Assembly (NCBI GenBank): GCA_963610315.1
Contig: CAVDMV010000002.1
Coordinates: forward strand, 1-64,000
Source: UBA3210 sp963610315
GTDB lineage: Bacteria; Bacillota_I; Bacilli_A; RFN20; CAG-449
DNA length: 64,000 bases
Reading direction: 5' to 3'
Part shown: positions 8,771-17,878 of the stretch, piece by piece
How the letters are laid out: every line of letters begins with the position of its first letter
How positions within the stretch are numbered: position 1 is the stretch's first letter
Made by a program: the position numbers and the translations under genes
The notes under the pieces: generated by a model
What the model was told of the DNA's origin: nothing
Seen by the model: the letters and a program-made list of their open reading frames with translations, nothing else
The model's database searches: none

Positions 8771-8802
8771 AACTCCTCATCAGTTTTGATAAGGAGTTTT
8801 TT
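8771..8802. terminator. Bidirectional terminator
   Basis: AACTCCT (8771-8777) and AGGAGTT (8792-8798) form the stem. A-rich and T-rich flanks allow it to work in both directions. It closes the minus-strand ATPase gene. Confidence 0.8.
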
Positions 8803-8821
8803 AACTAGGTATTATTTCAAT

Positions 8822-9883
8822 CTAGTATTCAAATAATAATTTGTTATTTATAAATTCATAAAAACGAGGCAATGTAAATACAATATAACCATGTTTAGAA
8901 CCATCGATTAATCCTTTTTTGATTAAACGATCTCTATAACGAGAAAAATATTCTTTTGTAATATTTGCCTCTTTTAAAATACTTGCGACTGAAACTAAAG
9001 AATTTGTCTTAATTGATGATAATATTTTTTGTTCAACTGGAGTTAAGGATGACCATATTTTTGAGTAAGCAAATTCATCTAGATATTGGTCGAATTTAGA
9101 TAAAATAATTTCATTTAAAGATTTTGCTTTATCTTCAAACATTAAATAACCAAGTAATTGGAATGCAAAAGCATAACCTTTAGTTACCTTTGCGCATTCA
9201 ATAGAATTTTTATCATCCAATAGTAATTTTGTTTTGTACGAAGAGGCAATCGCAGATAAATTTAGTGGAGACAAATATAATTTAGGAGCTCTAATTAAAA
9301 AAGTTAGATTGTTTTCATTTTCTAATGAGGAAATATTTTCAAATAGTCCAGTAGCTAAAATAAATAATTTATGATCGTTTCTAATAAGCATTTGGAAAGA
9401 TAAAGCAAATTGCTTCATATAGATATTATTTGAAACCTCATCTATTGTAATTAATACTTTAATATTATGTTTAGATAATTCATTAAACATTTTATCTAAT
9501 AAATCATCAATATTAAGGATAGGATTTTTACCACTGAGGGAAAATGTTATTCCATGAAATGAGAAATTGAAATTTTTCTCAACAAATAGGTGTTTTACTT
9601 TTGAAGAAGTATATATTTTGGCAGCAAGAGCTTCACGCATATCATCTTCTGGATTTAAATCAATTAATAACCAATCTTTTTCATACTGAATTGATTTAGA
9701 AACTGATGTTAACATTACTGTTTTTCCTGAGCCCCTAACACCTGTAATAACAAAACAATGAGATAATGGTGGTTCTTTTTTGAATTTATCAATTATTTCT
9801 TCTTTATCTTTTTCCCTGCTGACATATTCAAATGGTTTATTTCCGAAAGATAAAGTAAATGGATTAGTTTCATACTCTTTCAT
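8822..9883 (-). CDS. AAA-type ATPase with C-terminal winged helix
   Basis: A 353-aa P-loop ATPase of the ORC/archaeal-ATPase-like group often annotated only as ATP-binding protein. Walker A is GVRGSGKT (~residues 48-55) and Walker B is VLITIDEV. A C-terminal winged-helix segment reads SLVSVASILKEANITKEYFS then RLIKKGLIDGSKHGYIVF. Such proteins couple nucleotide state to DNA or partner binding, and their roles vary. The start ATG is inside a regular array of AAGTATG repeats, so self-regulation is plausible. AAAGGAG precedes ATG. No partner gene is adjacent. Confidence 0.8.
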   Translation of the reverse strand: MKEYETNPFTLSFGNKPFEYVSREKDKEEIIDKFKKEPPLSHCFVITGVRGSGKTVMLTSVSKSIQYEKDWLLIDLNPEDDMREALAAKIYTSSKVKHLFVEKNFNFSFHGITFSLSGKNPILNIDDLLDKMFNELSKHNIKVLITIDEVSNNIYMKQFALSFQMLIRNDHKLFILATGLFENISSLENENNLTFLIRAPKLYLSPLNLSAIASSYKTKLLLDDKNSIECAKVTKGYAFAFQLLGYLMFEDKAKSLNEIILSKFDQYLDEFAYSKIWSSLTPVEQKILSSIKTNSLVSVASILKEANITKEYFSRYRDRLIKKGLIDGSKHGYIVFTLPRFYEFINNKLLFEY

Positions 9884-9947
9884 ACTTCTATTCTCCTTTC
9901 ATACTTCTTCATACTTTAATTTTATTTTCATACTTCTTCATACTTTT
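9871..9947 (-). repeat. Iterated CATACTTC operator-like array over the ATPase start
   Basis: On the plus strand CATACT begins at 9871, 9881, 9900, 9910, 9929 and 9939. Steps are 10, 19, 10, 19 and 10 bp, i.e. three 29-bp units each with two copies one helical turn apart. The first pair lies inside the first codons and contains the start ATG; the ribosome binding site lies in the first spacer. This strongly suggests cooperative binding of a repressor at or just inside the gene start. Confidence 0.75.
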
Positions 9948-10028
9948 GTCAATAGATAATTTTGTTTAACTATATTTATATCTTGCAAATGATTAAGAAA
10001 TTATGGAATATTTGATGCTCTAAGAAAA

Positions 10029-10066
10029 AAGCAAGCTTCTTAATTTTTATCTTAAGAAACTTGCTT
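10029..10066 (-). terminator. Terminator of cupin gene
   Basis: AAGCAAG-C-TTCTTAA pairs with TTAAGAA-A-CTTGCTT around an 8-nt loop. On the minus strand it is followed by TTTTTTC, just after the cupin stop. Confidence 0.85.
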
Positions 10067-10079
10067 TTATCAAATATCA

Positions 10080-10433
10080 TTAATAAATTATGGCATCATT
10101 CGCGGTATATTCTTCTAAAGAATTTTCTTTAGCTTGAATGCAGATATATGAGATACCTTCATCAACACTCGCGAAGAATTGACGCTTTGCTTGAGGTGAG
10201 ATTCTTATAACATCTCCGGAAGAAAGAAGAATTTCTTCTTCATCAATAATGACTTTACCTTTTCCAGAAATAATAAAATAAACTTCTTCATTATTTTTAT
10301 GAGAATGAATAAAAGGAACGTTCGCTCCTGCAGGAAGATTATTAACACTAATTTCCGTTCCTGTTAAAGATAATTTGTCATGAAGTTCAATTCTTGCTTC
10401 ATTACCAATAGTTGTTTTTGCATAATTTGCCAT
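10080..10433 (-). CDS. Cupin-domain protein
   Basis: A 117-aa single-domain cupin. The first cupin motif is visible as HSHKNNEEVYFIISGKG, with two His and the Glu as metal ligands. The second motif is weaker (LSSGDVIRISP) and its usual His is replaced, as residues QAKRQFF follow. I set the start at the Met of MANYAKTT because GGAGG lies ~9 nt upstream; five extra in-frame codons upstream (MEVKK) overlap that site. It is divergent from an HxlR regulator, a common pairing in which the regulator controls the cupin. Substrate unknown. Confidence 0.85.
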   Translation of the reverse strand: MANYAKTTIGNEARIELHDKLSLTGTEISVNNLPAGANVPFIHSHKNNEEVYFIISGKGKVIIDEEEILLSSGDVIRISPQAKRQFFASVDEGISYICIQAKENSLEEYTANDAIIY

Positions 10434-10501
10434 CTTTTTTACCTCCAATGTAGCTTATTATCACTTAAGCAAGTCTATATTATCCTAGTATTTATAAAAA
10501 T

Positions 10502-10517
10502 AAAAGTACGCACTTTT
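10502..10517. promoter_or_regulatory. Operator-like inverted repeat between cupin and HxlR genes
   Basis: AAAAGT-ACGC-ACTTTT is a 6-bp-arm inverted repeat in the divergent intergenic region. It is a good candidate for the HxlR dimer site controlling both genes. Confidence 0.5.
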
Positions 10518-10589
10518 TAGTAACTATACATACAAATTTGAATGCGTTATAATTTAGATAGTTTATGTTATTTATGGAGGTGTATTTAT

Positions 10590-10913
10590 ATGAAAACTAA
10601 AGATGAACTTCCTCTTTGTCCAGTAGCCACCGCGGTAGAACTAGTTGGAGGAAAGTGGAAATTACTTATTATCCGTAACCTTAGATTACGTCCATGGAGA
10701 TTTAATGAATTACAAAGATCCTTAGAAGGAATATCTCAAAAAGTACTAACTGAAAGCTTAAGACAAATGATTGATGATGGTCTAGTATATCGACATGATT
10801 ATCAAGAGATTCCTCCAAAAGTTGAATATTGCTTAACTGAATTAGGTAAAAACTTATTACCAGTCTTAGATGCTCTCGAAGATTTTGGTAATTACTATAA
10901 ATCAGTTATTTAA
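10590..10913 (+). CDS. HxlR-family transcriptional regulator
   Basis: A 107-aa winged-helix regulator. The family signature is clear: LCPVATAVELVGGKWKLLII, then LRPWRFNELQRSLEGISQKV and the wing RHDYQEIPPKVEYCLTELG. The Cys in LCP is the residue many HxlR proteins use for redox or electrophile sensing. I chose ATG 10590 because TGGAGG sits just upstream; an upstream ATG at 10542 lacks a site. It probably regulates itself and the divergent cupin. Confidence 0.9.
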   Translation: MKTKDELPLCPVATAVELVGGKWKLLIIRNLRLRPWRFNELQRSLEGISQKVLTESLRQMIDDGLVYRHDYQEIPPKVEYCLTELGKNLLPVLDALEDFGNYYKSVI

Positions 10914-10995
10914 TAACAATAATATTTCTTCTTTATAAATATTCACTAAATATGAACCTTGTATTAGTAAGATAGTAGCTAAAGAGGTAAAGATT

Positions 10996-11958
10996 ATGTG
11001 TACTGCAGCTAGTTATAAAACATTAAATACTTATTTTGGAAGAACCTTAGATTATGAAATGTCATATGGAGAAAAGATTACTATTACTCCAAGAAATTAT
11101 CTATTTAATTTTAGACATATAGGGATTAATAACAACCATTTCGCGATCATTGGAATGGCACACGTTTGTAATAATTATCCAATGTATTATGATGCGATGA
11201 ATGAATATGGTTTAGGCATGGCAGGACTTAATTTTGTTGGAAATGCTTTTTATAATGAAGTAGAAGAAAACAAAGTTAATGTCGCGCAATATGAATTAAT
11301 TAGTTATATATTATCTACATGTAAAAATGTTTCTGAAGCAGAAGAAACAATTAAAAATATTAATGTAGTTAAAACTCCTTATAATGATTTTTATCCCTGC
11401 GCAAGTTTACATTACATTCTTAAAGATAAAGATCATTGTATCGTAGTTGAATTCATGAAAGATGGAACACATATTTATTCAAATAAGACAGGCTGTTTAA
11501 CTAATAATCCTCCATTTAATTATCAGTTAGAAAGTTTAAATAAATATACTTATTTATCAAATACTGATTTAGATAAACATTTTGTTATTGATGATAAATT
11601 TTATTCTCGAGGAATGGGAGGTATAGGCCTACCTGGAGATTTAACTAGCCAAAGTAGGTTTATACGTGTTAGTTATGCAAGTTATTTTTCTTTATCGAAA
11701 GGAGATGAAAAATCTAGCGTTAACCAATTCTTTCACATCTTAGAAACTGTTTCACAAACTAGAGGCTTATGCAAAGTTAATGATGGATATGAAATAACTA
11801 TTTATACATCATGTATGAATTTAAATGAAGGTATTTATTATTATAAGACTTATGATAATTATGCAATTTCCTGCGTAAAACTTCATAATGAAAATTTAGA
11901 TAGTAAAGATTTAATTCTTTATGAATTAGAAACTTCAGATTTTAAATATCAAAATTAA
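10996..11958 (+). CDS. Choloylglycine hydrolase family, bile-salt-hydrolase-like
   Basis: A 320-aa Ntn hydrolase that removes glycine or taurine from conjugated bile salts, or cleaves penicillin V or acyl-homoserine lactones in relatives. Cys2 after the initiator Met is the nucleophile (MCTAA). Arg16 and Asp19 follow in FGRTLDYE, Asn in GMAGLNF, and the segment TNNPPFNYQL plus GIGLPGDLTSQSRFIR match the bile salt hydrolase pattern. No signal peptide, so it is cytoplasmic. AAAGAGG precedes ATG. It supports an intestinal habitat. Substrate preference cannot be settled from motifs. Confidence 0.88.
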   Translation: MCTAASYKTLNTYFGRTLDYEMSYGEKITITPRNYLFNFRHIGINNNHFAIIGMAHVCNNYPMYYDAMNEYGLGMAGLNFVGNAFYNEVEENKVNVAQYELISYILSTCKNVSEAEETIKNINVVKTPYNDFYPCASLHYILKDKDHCIVVEFMKDGTHIYSNKTGCLTNNPPFNYQLESLNKYTYLSNTDLDKHFVIDDKFYSRGMGGIGLPGDLTSQSRFIRVSYASYFSLSKGDEKSSVNQFFHILETVSQTRGLCKVNDGYEITIYTSCMNLNEGIYYYKTYDNYAISCVKLHNENLDSKDLILYELETSDFKYQN

Positions 11959-12097
11959 ATGGACGGTATGAAAACTTTAGATGATTGAAGATAAATAGGT
12001 GGCCAAATTATAGTATAGCTTTAAAAATAATATAAAAATGATATAATCTGTTTATAAACAGCTGATTTTTCGGCGACTATATTATGGAAGTGATTAA

Positions 12098-15094
12098 ATG
12101 AGAGATATCGCAGAGACTTTATCTAAAGGTATAAAAGAAGGTAAATGGATTGACATTGAATATAATAATCAAAGTGGTGAGACTACTTACTTTTGGATTG
12201 CGATAAAAGATATTAATCCTAATAGAAAATCAATTCTATGCGATATATTTAATTTTCAAAAATCTTCGGATACATTTGAACAATGGATTAAATTTGATGG
12301 CATTAAAAAAGCAGAAACTTTATATTTTGCTAGTTATGATGTTCCTGAAAAACTATACATAATGTTAGAAAAAAATAGTCCGGATTGGCTCCATTATGAT
12401 CGTTTTAATAACAATATTTTAAATTATTATCAAGAATGTAGTGTTTTAGATAATGATCCTTATCAAAAGGATTATTGCATGATACCTGGAATTGATTTAT
12501 CGACTTTAAGAAAAGAAAAACGATACTATTTGGATGAAAATCAAGAAAAGATCTTATTTGATAAAGTTTATCATAATGGTGATACAACAAATACCTATAA
12601 TGAACTTATAATTTCAGTGTTTGCCATTAGTAAGAATACGCATAAATATGTAATATGTTATTATCCTTTAACATATAATCCAAAAGATAAAAGCTTGATT
12701 GTATCTTCAAGATTATTATTCAATCAATCTTTTTTGATTGAAGGTACTAAAAAGTCCTTACAAAGATATATTGACTCTAGTGTTGAAGAATTTATTGCAA
12801 AATTCAAAGATGAGTATAAAGAATGTAGAGAAGAAATTGAATCTCATTTATATGGAAATGAGATTATTGATACTAGACCTGATATTATGCTCTTACAAAG
12901 AGATGTCACGATCAATTTACAAGATACTTATAAAGAAATAGAAAAAGAATATTATGAAAAAAATATGTCTAAACCTTTAGAAGCTTTTTTTGGTAACTTA
13001 ACTCGAAGAAGAGGTGGAACAAAAAAGCCATCTTTAGTTTTATTTGATTCTAAAGTTAATATTGATCAAATGAGAGTTTTATATAATTCGATGACTCAAC
13101 CTGTAACTTATGTTCAAGGCCCTCCAGGAACTGGTAAAACACAAACTATCCTCAATGTTATTTTATGTGCTTTCGTCCAAAACGAATCGGTTTTAGTTTG
13201 TTCTTCTAACAATACTCCGGTTGATGGCATTAAAGATAAATTTAATTTTAAATATTATGACAAAGATGTTCCTTTTCCTTTTTTAAGACTAGGAAATAAC
13301 GAAGAAGTCGCTAAATCAACTAGAAGAATTTATGAGTTATACCATTTTAGTGAAAAGAGACAACCTAATGATAAACTTATCTCAGAAATTATTGAAAATA
13401 ACGATAAAAACAATGAGATATTAAGAGATAAATTGAGTGATTATGAAAGAAGATTAGATTTAGAAGAATTGATTTTATCTGGAAATAAATTAATTGCTAG
13501 TTTTGATAATAGAAATTCTGGTATTACTAATAAAATTAAACTGAAAAATAGAGAGAATGAAGATAAATTAAATGCAATACCAGAAGTAACAGATGAAGAA
13601 GTGTTATCATTATTTAAACCTGTTTCTAATGATAACCGTTTCTTATCATTTTTATATTTCCAATCAGTAAAGTTTATATCAAAACTAAAACAACCTAAAT
13701 ATAAAGACCTTATTGAATTATGTTCTATTATTGATGATACAGAGAGAATTAAACAATTTAATTCTTGGACAAAAAATGATGATAATATGAAAAAACTATT
13801 ACAAGTTTTTCCTATAATTCTATCTACTAATATTTCTTCTAATAAACTAGGATCTTCTAAAACTAAGTTTGATTTAGTTATTATGGATGAGGCAGGACAA
13901 TGTAATGTTGCACATGCACTTATCCCTTTAGTTCGAGCTAAATCACTCTTATTAGTCGGAGATATTAACCAATTAAGACCAGTTATTGTTCTAGAAGATA
14001 ATATAAATGATGAATTATTAAATAAATATAATGTTGATAAATCGTATAGTTATAAAGGGAATTCTATTTTATCTATTATGAAAAATCATGACTCAGTATC
14101 AAAAAATATTCTTTTATCTTATCATTATAGATGTGGTAAATATATTATTAATTTTTCAAATAAGAGATATTATAAATCTGAATTAAAAATTGATAAAATT
14201 CCTTTTTCTGGTGAACTTGAATTTATTGAAGTTGAAAATAAAAATAAGTCAAAAATGCGAAATGCAAATATTGATGAAACTTTAGGAATTATTGACTATA
14301 TAAAAAGAAACAATGTAAAAGATGCGACGATTATCACTCCGTTTCTTGATCAAGAAAATTTAATTAATCAAATGTTAGTAAAAGAAGGAATAAAGGGCGT
14401 TAACTGTGGAACAATTCATTCTTTACAAGGCGCAGAAAAAGAGACAATTATCTTTTCAACCTCCATTTCACCTAGTACATCAAGAAAAACTTTTGAATGG
14501 TTAAAAAATAATTCTGAACTTATAAATGTAGGAGTTACTAGAGCTAAGAAGAAACTAGTTATTGCATCTGATTACGAAGCTCTACAAGCATTATCTAATA
14601 AAGATGATGATTTATATGCTTTAGTAGATTATATTAGGAATAATGGTAAGGTAAACATTGCTCCTTCGATAAATTGTATTTCTATTGGTAAATCTAATAA
14701 TTCGAAAGCAGAAGATGAATTCTATAGCACTATTAGTCAATTCTGTTCGACACATAAAAGTTTTGAAGCTGAAAGGAATGTTTCTTTTAGCAAAATATTT
14801 AAAGATGATCCTGAATTATCGAAACTTAAAATGGAATTTGATTTAGTATTATACAAATCTAATCCTTTTTTTAGAAAAAGAACAGTCGCAATCGTTATTG
14901 AAATTAACGGGGGAGAGCATTTTGGTGACCAACGTAGGGAAAGATGTGATCGGAAAAAGAGATTGATATGCAAACAAAATGGATGGAAATTTATATCTAT
15001 CCCTAATACATTTGTTAAATCTTATGAAGAAATAAGAGAAATTATTCTTTCTACTAAAGGTAAACAATTTGAAAAAATTGCTCTATTTGATTGA
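12098..15094 (+). CDS. WYL-like / SF1 helicase / PD-(D/E)XK nuclease fusion
   Basis: A 998-aa Upf1/Dna2-like superfamily 1 helicase. The N-terminus (residues ~8-75, GIKEGKWIDIEYNN ... IKFDGIKKAETL) resembles a WYL domain. Walker A is GPPGTGKT (341-348), DEAGQ is at 597-601, then GDINQLRPV, LSYHYRCGKYI, GTIHSLQGAEKETI and VGVTRAKKKL. The C-terminus has a DUF559/DUF2726/Vsr-like nuclease: EFDLVLYK (Asp915), VIEINGGEHFGD (Glu935, Asn937), and CDRKKRLICKQNGWKFISI. A helicase plus nuclease with a ligand-sensing WYL-like module suggests phage defence or repair. A TATAAT at 12042-12047 precedes it. It ends in TGA, then TGT TAG in frame. Confidence 0.82.
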   Translation: MRDIAETLSKGIKEGKWIDIEYNNQSGETTYFWIAIKDINPNRKSILCDIFNFQKSSDTFEQWIKFDGIKKAETLYFASYDVPEKLYIMLEKNSPDWLHYDRFNNNILNYYQECSVLDNDPYQKDYCMIPGIDLSTLRKEKRYYLDENQEKILFDKVYHNGDTTNTYNELIISVFAISKNTHKYVICYYPLTYNPKDKSLIVSSRLLFNQSFLIEGTKKSLQRYIDSSVEEFIAKFKDEYKECREEIESHLYGNEIIDTRPDIMLLQRDVTINLQDTYKEIEKEYYEKNMSKPLEAFFGNLTRRRGGTKKPSLVLFDSKVNIDQMRVLYNSMTQPVTYVQGPPGTGKTQTILNVILCAFVQNESVLVCSSNNTPVDGIKDKFNFKYYDKDVPFPFLRLGNNEEVAKSTRRIYELYHFSEKRQPNDKLISEIIENNDKNNEILRDKLSDYERRLDLEELILSGNKLIASFDNRNSGITNKIKLKNRENEDKLNAIPEVTDEEVLSLFKPVSNDNRFLSFLYFQSVKFISKLKQPKYKDLIELCSIIDDTERIKQFNSWTKNDDNMKKLLQVFPIILSTNISSNKLGSSKTKFDLVIMDEAGQCNVAHALIPLVRAKSLLLVGDINQLRPVIVLEDNINDELLNKYNVDKSYSYKGNSILSIMKNHDSVSKNILLSYHYRCGKYIINFSNKRYYKSELKIDKIPFSGELEFIEVENKNKSKMRNANIDETLGIIDYIKRNNVKDATIITPFLDQENLINQMLVKEGIKGVNCGTIHSLQGAEKETIIFSTSISPSTSRKTFEWLKNNSELINVGVTRAKKKLVIASDYEALQALSNKDDDLYALVDYIRNNGKVNIAPSINCISIGKSNNSKAEDEFYSTISQFCSTHKSFEAERNVSFSKIFKDDPELSKLKMEFDLVLYKSNPFFRKRTVAIVIEINGGEHFGDQRRERCDRKKRLICKQNGWKFISIPNTFVKSYEEIREIILSTKGKQFEKIALFD

Positions 15095-15187
15095 TGTTAG
15101 AAAAGTGTCTAGTACTCATATTAAAAATTACAAGAGTAATAAAATCTTAATTTCCCTGACACTCATTAATTATATGTTATTTTATCT

Positions 15188-15218
15188 AACTACGTGGTTA
15201 ATTACTACGTAGTTTTAT
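15188..15218 (+). terminator. Rho-independent terminator
   Basis: AACTACGT (15188-15195) pairs with ACGTAGTT (15207-15214), followed by TTATTAT. It separates the helicase-nuclease gene from the next cluster. Confidence 0.65.
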
Positions 15219-15356
15219 TATGGAATAATTTATGAATTTGCTAAAAAGATGAATAAAAATTTAAATAAAATACATAGGTTTTAACGTGAAAATTAAGACG
15301 ATATTTTATTGCTAAGAGATAAAAGTGAAAATGGACACAATAGGCAAATGTGTAAA

Positions 15357-15384
15357 TTGCAATATATTTTTTTAATGTTATAAT
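15357..15384 (+). promoter_or_regulatory. Sigma-A-type promoter for secreted-protein cluster
   Basis: TTGCAA (15357-15362), a 16-bp spacer, then TATAAT (15379-15384), ~27 bp before the start codon. The remaining intergenic sequence 15219-15356 shows nothing else I can name. Confidence 0.65.
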
Positions 15385-15410
15385 TTATTTATATAATGAG
15401 GAGGGAAAAC

Positions 15411-16238
15411 ATGGAAATATTATCACTGTTTTTAGCTACTTCACTTGCTTTTTCTAATTCACAAATACAGACTTGTTATTCTATAGATGAAATAGAAACT
15501 GAATCTGAAACAAGTGAAATTAATGGTTTAACTCATATTGGAGGTTTTTCTAATCCAGACAAGATTTTAGATTCTTCTTCTGGATATGCTTATTATGATG
15601 TTCAAGTGTATAAGACACCTTTTACATACAAATCTAATTTATTTATTGTTAATGTGACTGCTGAATATACGCCGGGATACCAAGCACTACTTAATGGCCA
15701 TAATAATTATTTGCCTTATCAACTTTATAATGGATATCTGCATTGTAGGGCGGAACATTCAGGTATCGTTAATACATATGATACTAAATTTATAACTGCT
15801 CTACCTGACACAAGTAGCTTTACAACTACATTTACTAGTTCTTCTTCTACAGCATATAGTTTTAATTCTGAATTAAAATGCGGAATTGATTTAGTAAATG
15901 GAATATCGTTAAGTGGATCAGCAGGAAAAGGACTTACAGTTTCATATAATCACGAAATATCTACAACTTATTCTGATCCATATATTTCTAAACAGTATTC
16001 TCCAAGTAATTCAAGAGAAATTGAATGGAATTATACTTGTTCAGATACAGGTGTGGCGAGTTTAGCTACTTATAAACTAAATGCTTATTATATCTTTGAG
16101 ATGGATAAAACCACATTAGATATTAAATCAAATGCTTTTATATTTTATATTGACATAGGCATGACTAATAAAAAAGATTATGAAATACATAATCAATCAG
16201 AAACAATTAAGATAGAATGTTTCTGTGAATATTGTTAA
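15411..16238 (+). CDS. Secreted protein, possible beta-pore-former fold, Cys-rich tail
   Basis: A 275-aa exported protein with a signal peptide (MEILSLFLATSLAFSNSQ). The middle holds a Ser/Thr-rich alternating stretch (FTTTFTSSSSTAYSFN, then GISLSGSAGKGLTVSYNHEI) like the amphipathic insertion strands of leukocidin- or aerolysin-type toxins; this is shape similarity only. The C-terminus ends in ECFCEYC, an unusual Cys cluster. ATG 15411 was chosen because GAGGAGGG immediately precedes it; the earlier ATG at 15396 overlaps that site. It is followed by a two-helix membrane protein and a radical SAM enzyme, so it could be a substrate for maturation. Function unknown. Confidence 0.7.
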   Translation: MEILSLFLATSLAFSNSQIQTCYSIDEIETESETSEINGLTHIGGFSNPDKILDSSSGYAYYDVQVYKTPFTYKSNLFIVNVTAEYTPGYQALLNGHNNYLPYQLYNGYLHCRAEHSGIVNTYDTKFITALPDTSSFTTTFTSSSSTAYSFNSELKCGIDLVNGISLSGSAGKGLTVSYNHEISTTYSDPYISKQYSPSNSREIEWNYTCSDTGVASLATYKLNAYYIFEMDKTTLDIKSNAFIFYIDIGMTNKKDYEIHNQSETIKIECFCEYC

Positions 16239-16252
16239 TAAAGGAGGAATTT

Positions 16253-16522
16253 ATGAAAAAAGGTACTTACATTGCATTAGGTTGTATTACAGGGGCTAGT
16301 TTATTAGGTTTCTTAGGTATGTTTATCGCTTACAGTAATTTGAAGGATAATTCAATGATATTTTCTGTAACTTTATTTTCTTTTACTCCACGTGATATAA
16401 TGCGTTTATTCTTTGTTATTTTCGCATTAGGCTTCATAGTAACTGTTATTTTATTGTTACTAGATTTAGTTAGATACTTAGATAATAGAAAGAGTATTAA
16501 TGGCAAAGATAATAAAGATTAG
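16253..16522 (+). CDS. Two-helix membrane protein, unknown
   Basis: An 89-aa protein with hydrophobic helices at about residues 5-27 (YIALGCITGASLLGFLGMF) and 48-72 (MRLFFVIFALGFIVTVILLL), and a charged tail ending in NGKDNKD. AAGGAGG precedes ATG 16253. It overlaps the following radical SAM gene by 23 bp, which implies translational coupling. It may anchor or assist export of the upstream secreted protein, which is inference from position. Confidence 0.7.
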   Translation: MKKGTYIALGCITGASLLGFLGMFIAYSNLKDNSMIFSVTLFSFTPRDIMRLFFVIFALGFIVTVILLLLDLVRYLDNRKSINGKDNKD

Positions 16523-17876
16523 TTTTAATGATAAAATTATTTATTACGAAACTCAATCAGGTCAAAGTTCGTCAAATATTGATTATTTAGTAAATAATAA
16601 GTTTTTAATTAATAAACCTACGAGGATAACAAGTGCTAGTTATCCTCGTATTACTTTTTGCTTAGAAATTTCTTCTACTTGTAATTTAATGTGCAAGTAT
16701 TGTTTTAATGATGATAAAAAGAATAAACTTATGTCTAATCATGACATTAAAGAAATATTAGATACTTTATTTTATAAATATAAAGACAAAGAAAAATACT
16801 TTATAGATTTAAGTGGAGATGGTGAACCTTTAACTAATATAGATGGAGTATTATTTGTCACTCAATACGTTAAGAAGAAGCAAGAAGAGATAAGAAAAGA
16901 AATTAATGTTTCTTTTGTAACAAATGGTACTTTATTAACAAAAGATATAATTAATAAAATGCAAGAAACTGGTGTTATTTTGTACGGAATATCGATTGAT
17001 GGACCAAAAGATATTCATGATCAAAATAGAACTTATATTAATAACAATGGTACTTACGAACAAATATTTAATAATATTAAAAATATAGAGCACAAAGAAT
17101 TTTTAGGTTGTGCGATGACTTTGTCTAATAATGTTTTTAATTTGACGGAAGAATTAATTAATTTCAATAAAACATTTAATACTATAAGCGTTAAACCAGT
17201 TAGATCACTTTATTTTGATAAAGATGTCATTTTAAAATGGTGTAAAGAATATGAAAAATTAACGTTATATTTATCAGAGAAAATAAATGATAACGATTAT
17301 AAATTATTATATGCATTACTTAATGGGGATGATTATTTTGGTAAGTTTATTTCTCGAGTATTTTGTAATGGGATATCTTTAAATAGATGTGATGCAGGTG
17401 GAGGAAGAATCTTTATTAATATTAATAAAGAGGTTTTTCCTTGTGTTCCATTAGGCCAATATAAAAATAATAAATGTAATATAGTTGATTTTAATCCTAA
17501 TACATTTCAAAATATATTAGATGAAGGATATTTAAAAGAAAGCTGTTCTAATTGTGATTTTGTATCGTTATGTGGTGGAGAGTGTTTTGTTGAAAAACTA
17601 ATGCATAATGGAAATAACATTAATATGTGCTTATTTAAACAAAAATTAATTTCTCTTGCGATTTATTTAAAAGAGGAAGTAAAACAAAACGAAAAAGCTT
17701 ATAAAGATATAAAGGAATTCATCTTAAATAAAAGAAAATTATTAGGTATGGATGATAATTATAAAAATATTGTTAAAAATAATTCTAATTTGAGTTTTCA
17801 AGAATGTAAAAGCATGTATTATAAATCCATATCTAGAGATAATGATTCAATAGAAGATAAAATGAGAGGTAAATAA
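16500..17876 (+). CDS. Radical SAM-SPASM protein-modifying enzyme
   Basis: A 458-aa radical SAM enzyme. The 4Fe-4S/SAM motif is CNLMCKYC (Cys61, 65, 68), followed by GDGEPL and FVTNGTLL. The C-terminal SPASM region binds extra clusters: CDAGGGRIFININKEVFPC, then SCSNCDFVSLCGGECF and MCLF. Enzymes with this layout modify peptides (sactipeptides, thioether RiPPs) or mature proteins (anaerobic sulfatase formylglycine enzymes). No sulfatase and no classic short precursor are adjacent, so the secreted Cys-tailed protein upstream is the nearest candidate substrate. The region past residue 400 is charged and unassigned. Confidence 0.88.
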   Translation: MAKIIKISFNDKIIYYETQSGQSSSNIDYLVNNKFLINKPTRITSASYPRITFCLEISSTCNLMCKYCFNDDKKNKLMSNHDIKEILDTLFYKYKDKEKYFIDLSGDGEPLTNIDGVLFVTQYVKKKQEEIRKEINVSFVTNGTLLTKDIINKMQETGVILYGISIDGPKDIHDQNRTYINNNGTYEQIFNNIKNIEHKEFLGCAMTLSNNVFNLTEELINFNKTFNTISVKPVRSLYFDKDVILKWCKEYEKLTLYLSEKINDNDYKLLYALLNGDDYFGKFISRVFCNGISLNRCDAGGGRIFININKEVFPCVPLGQYKNNKCNIVDFNPNTFQNILDEGYLKESCSNCDFVSLCGGECFVEKLMHNGNNINMCLFKQKLISLAIYLKEEVKQNEKAYKDIKEFILNKRKLLGMDDNYKNIVKNNSNLSFQECKSMYYKSISRDNDSIEDKMRGK

Positions 17877-17878
17877 TT

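Noticed and set aside
9871..9947. CRISPR array or replication iterons
   Set aside because: Repeat units are 6-10 bp with 29-bp period and no unique spacers, and they overlap a start codon; no replication gene with an origin layout is adjacent.
16500..17876. Sulfatase-maturing enzyme
   Set aside because: No sulfatase with a CxPxR or SxPxR motif is in the window, so the role cannot be assigned.
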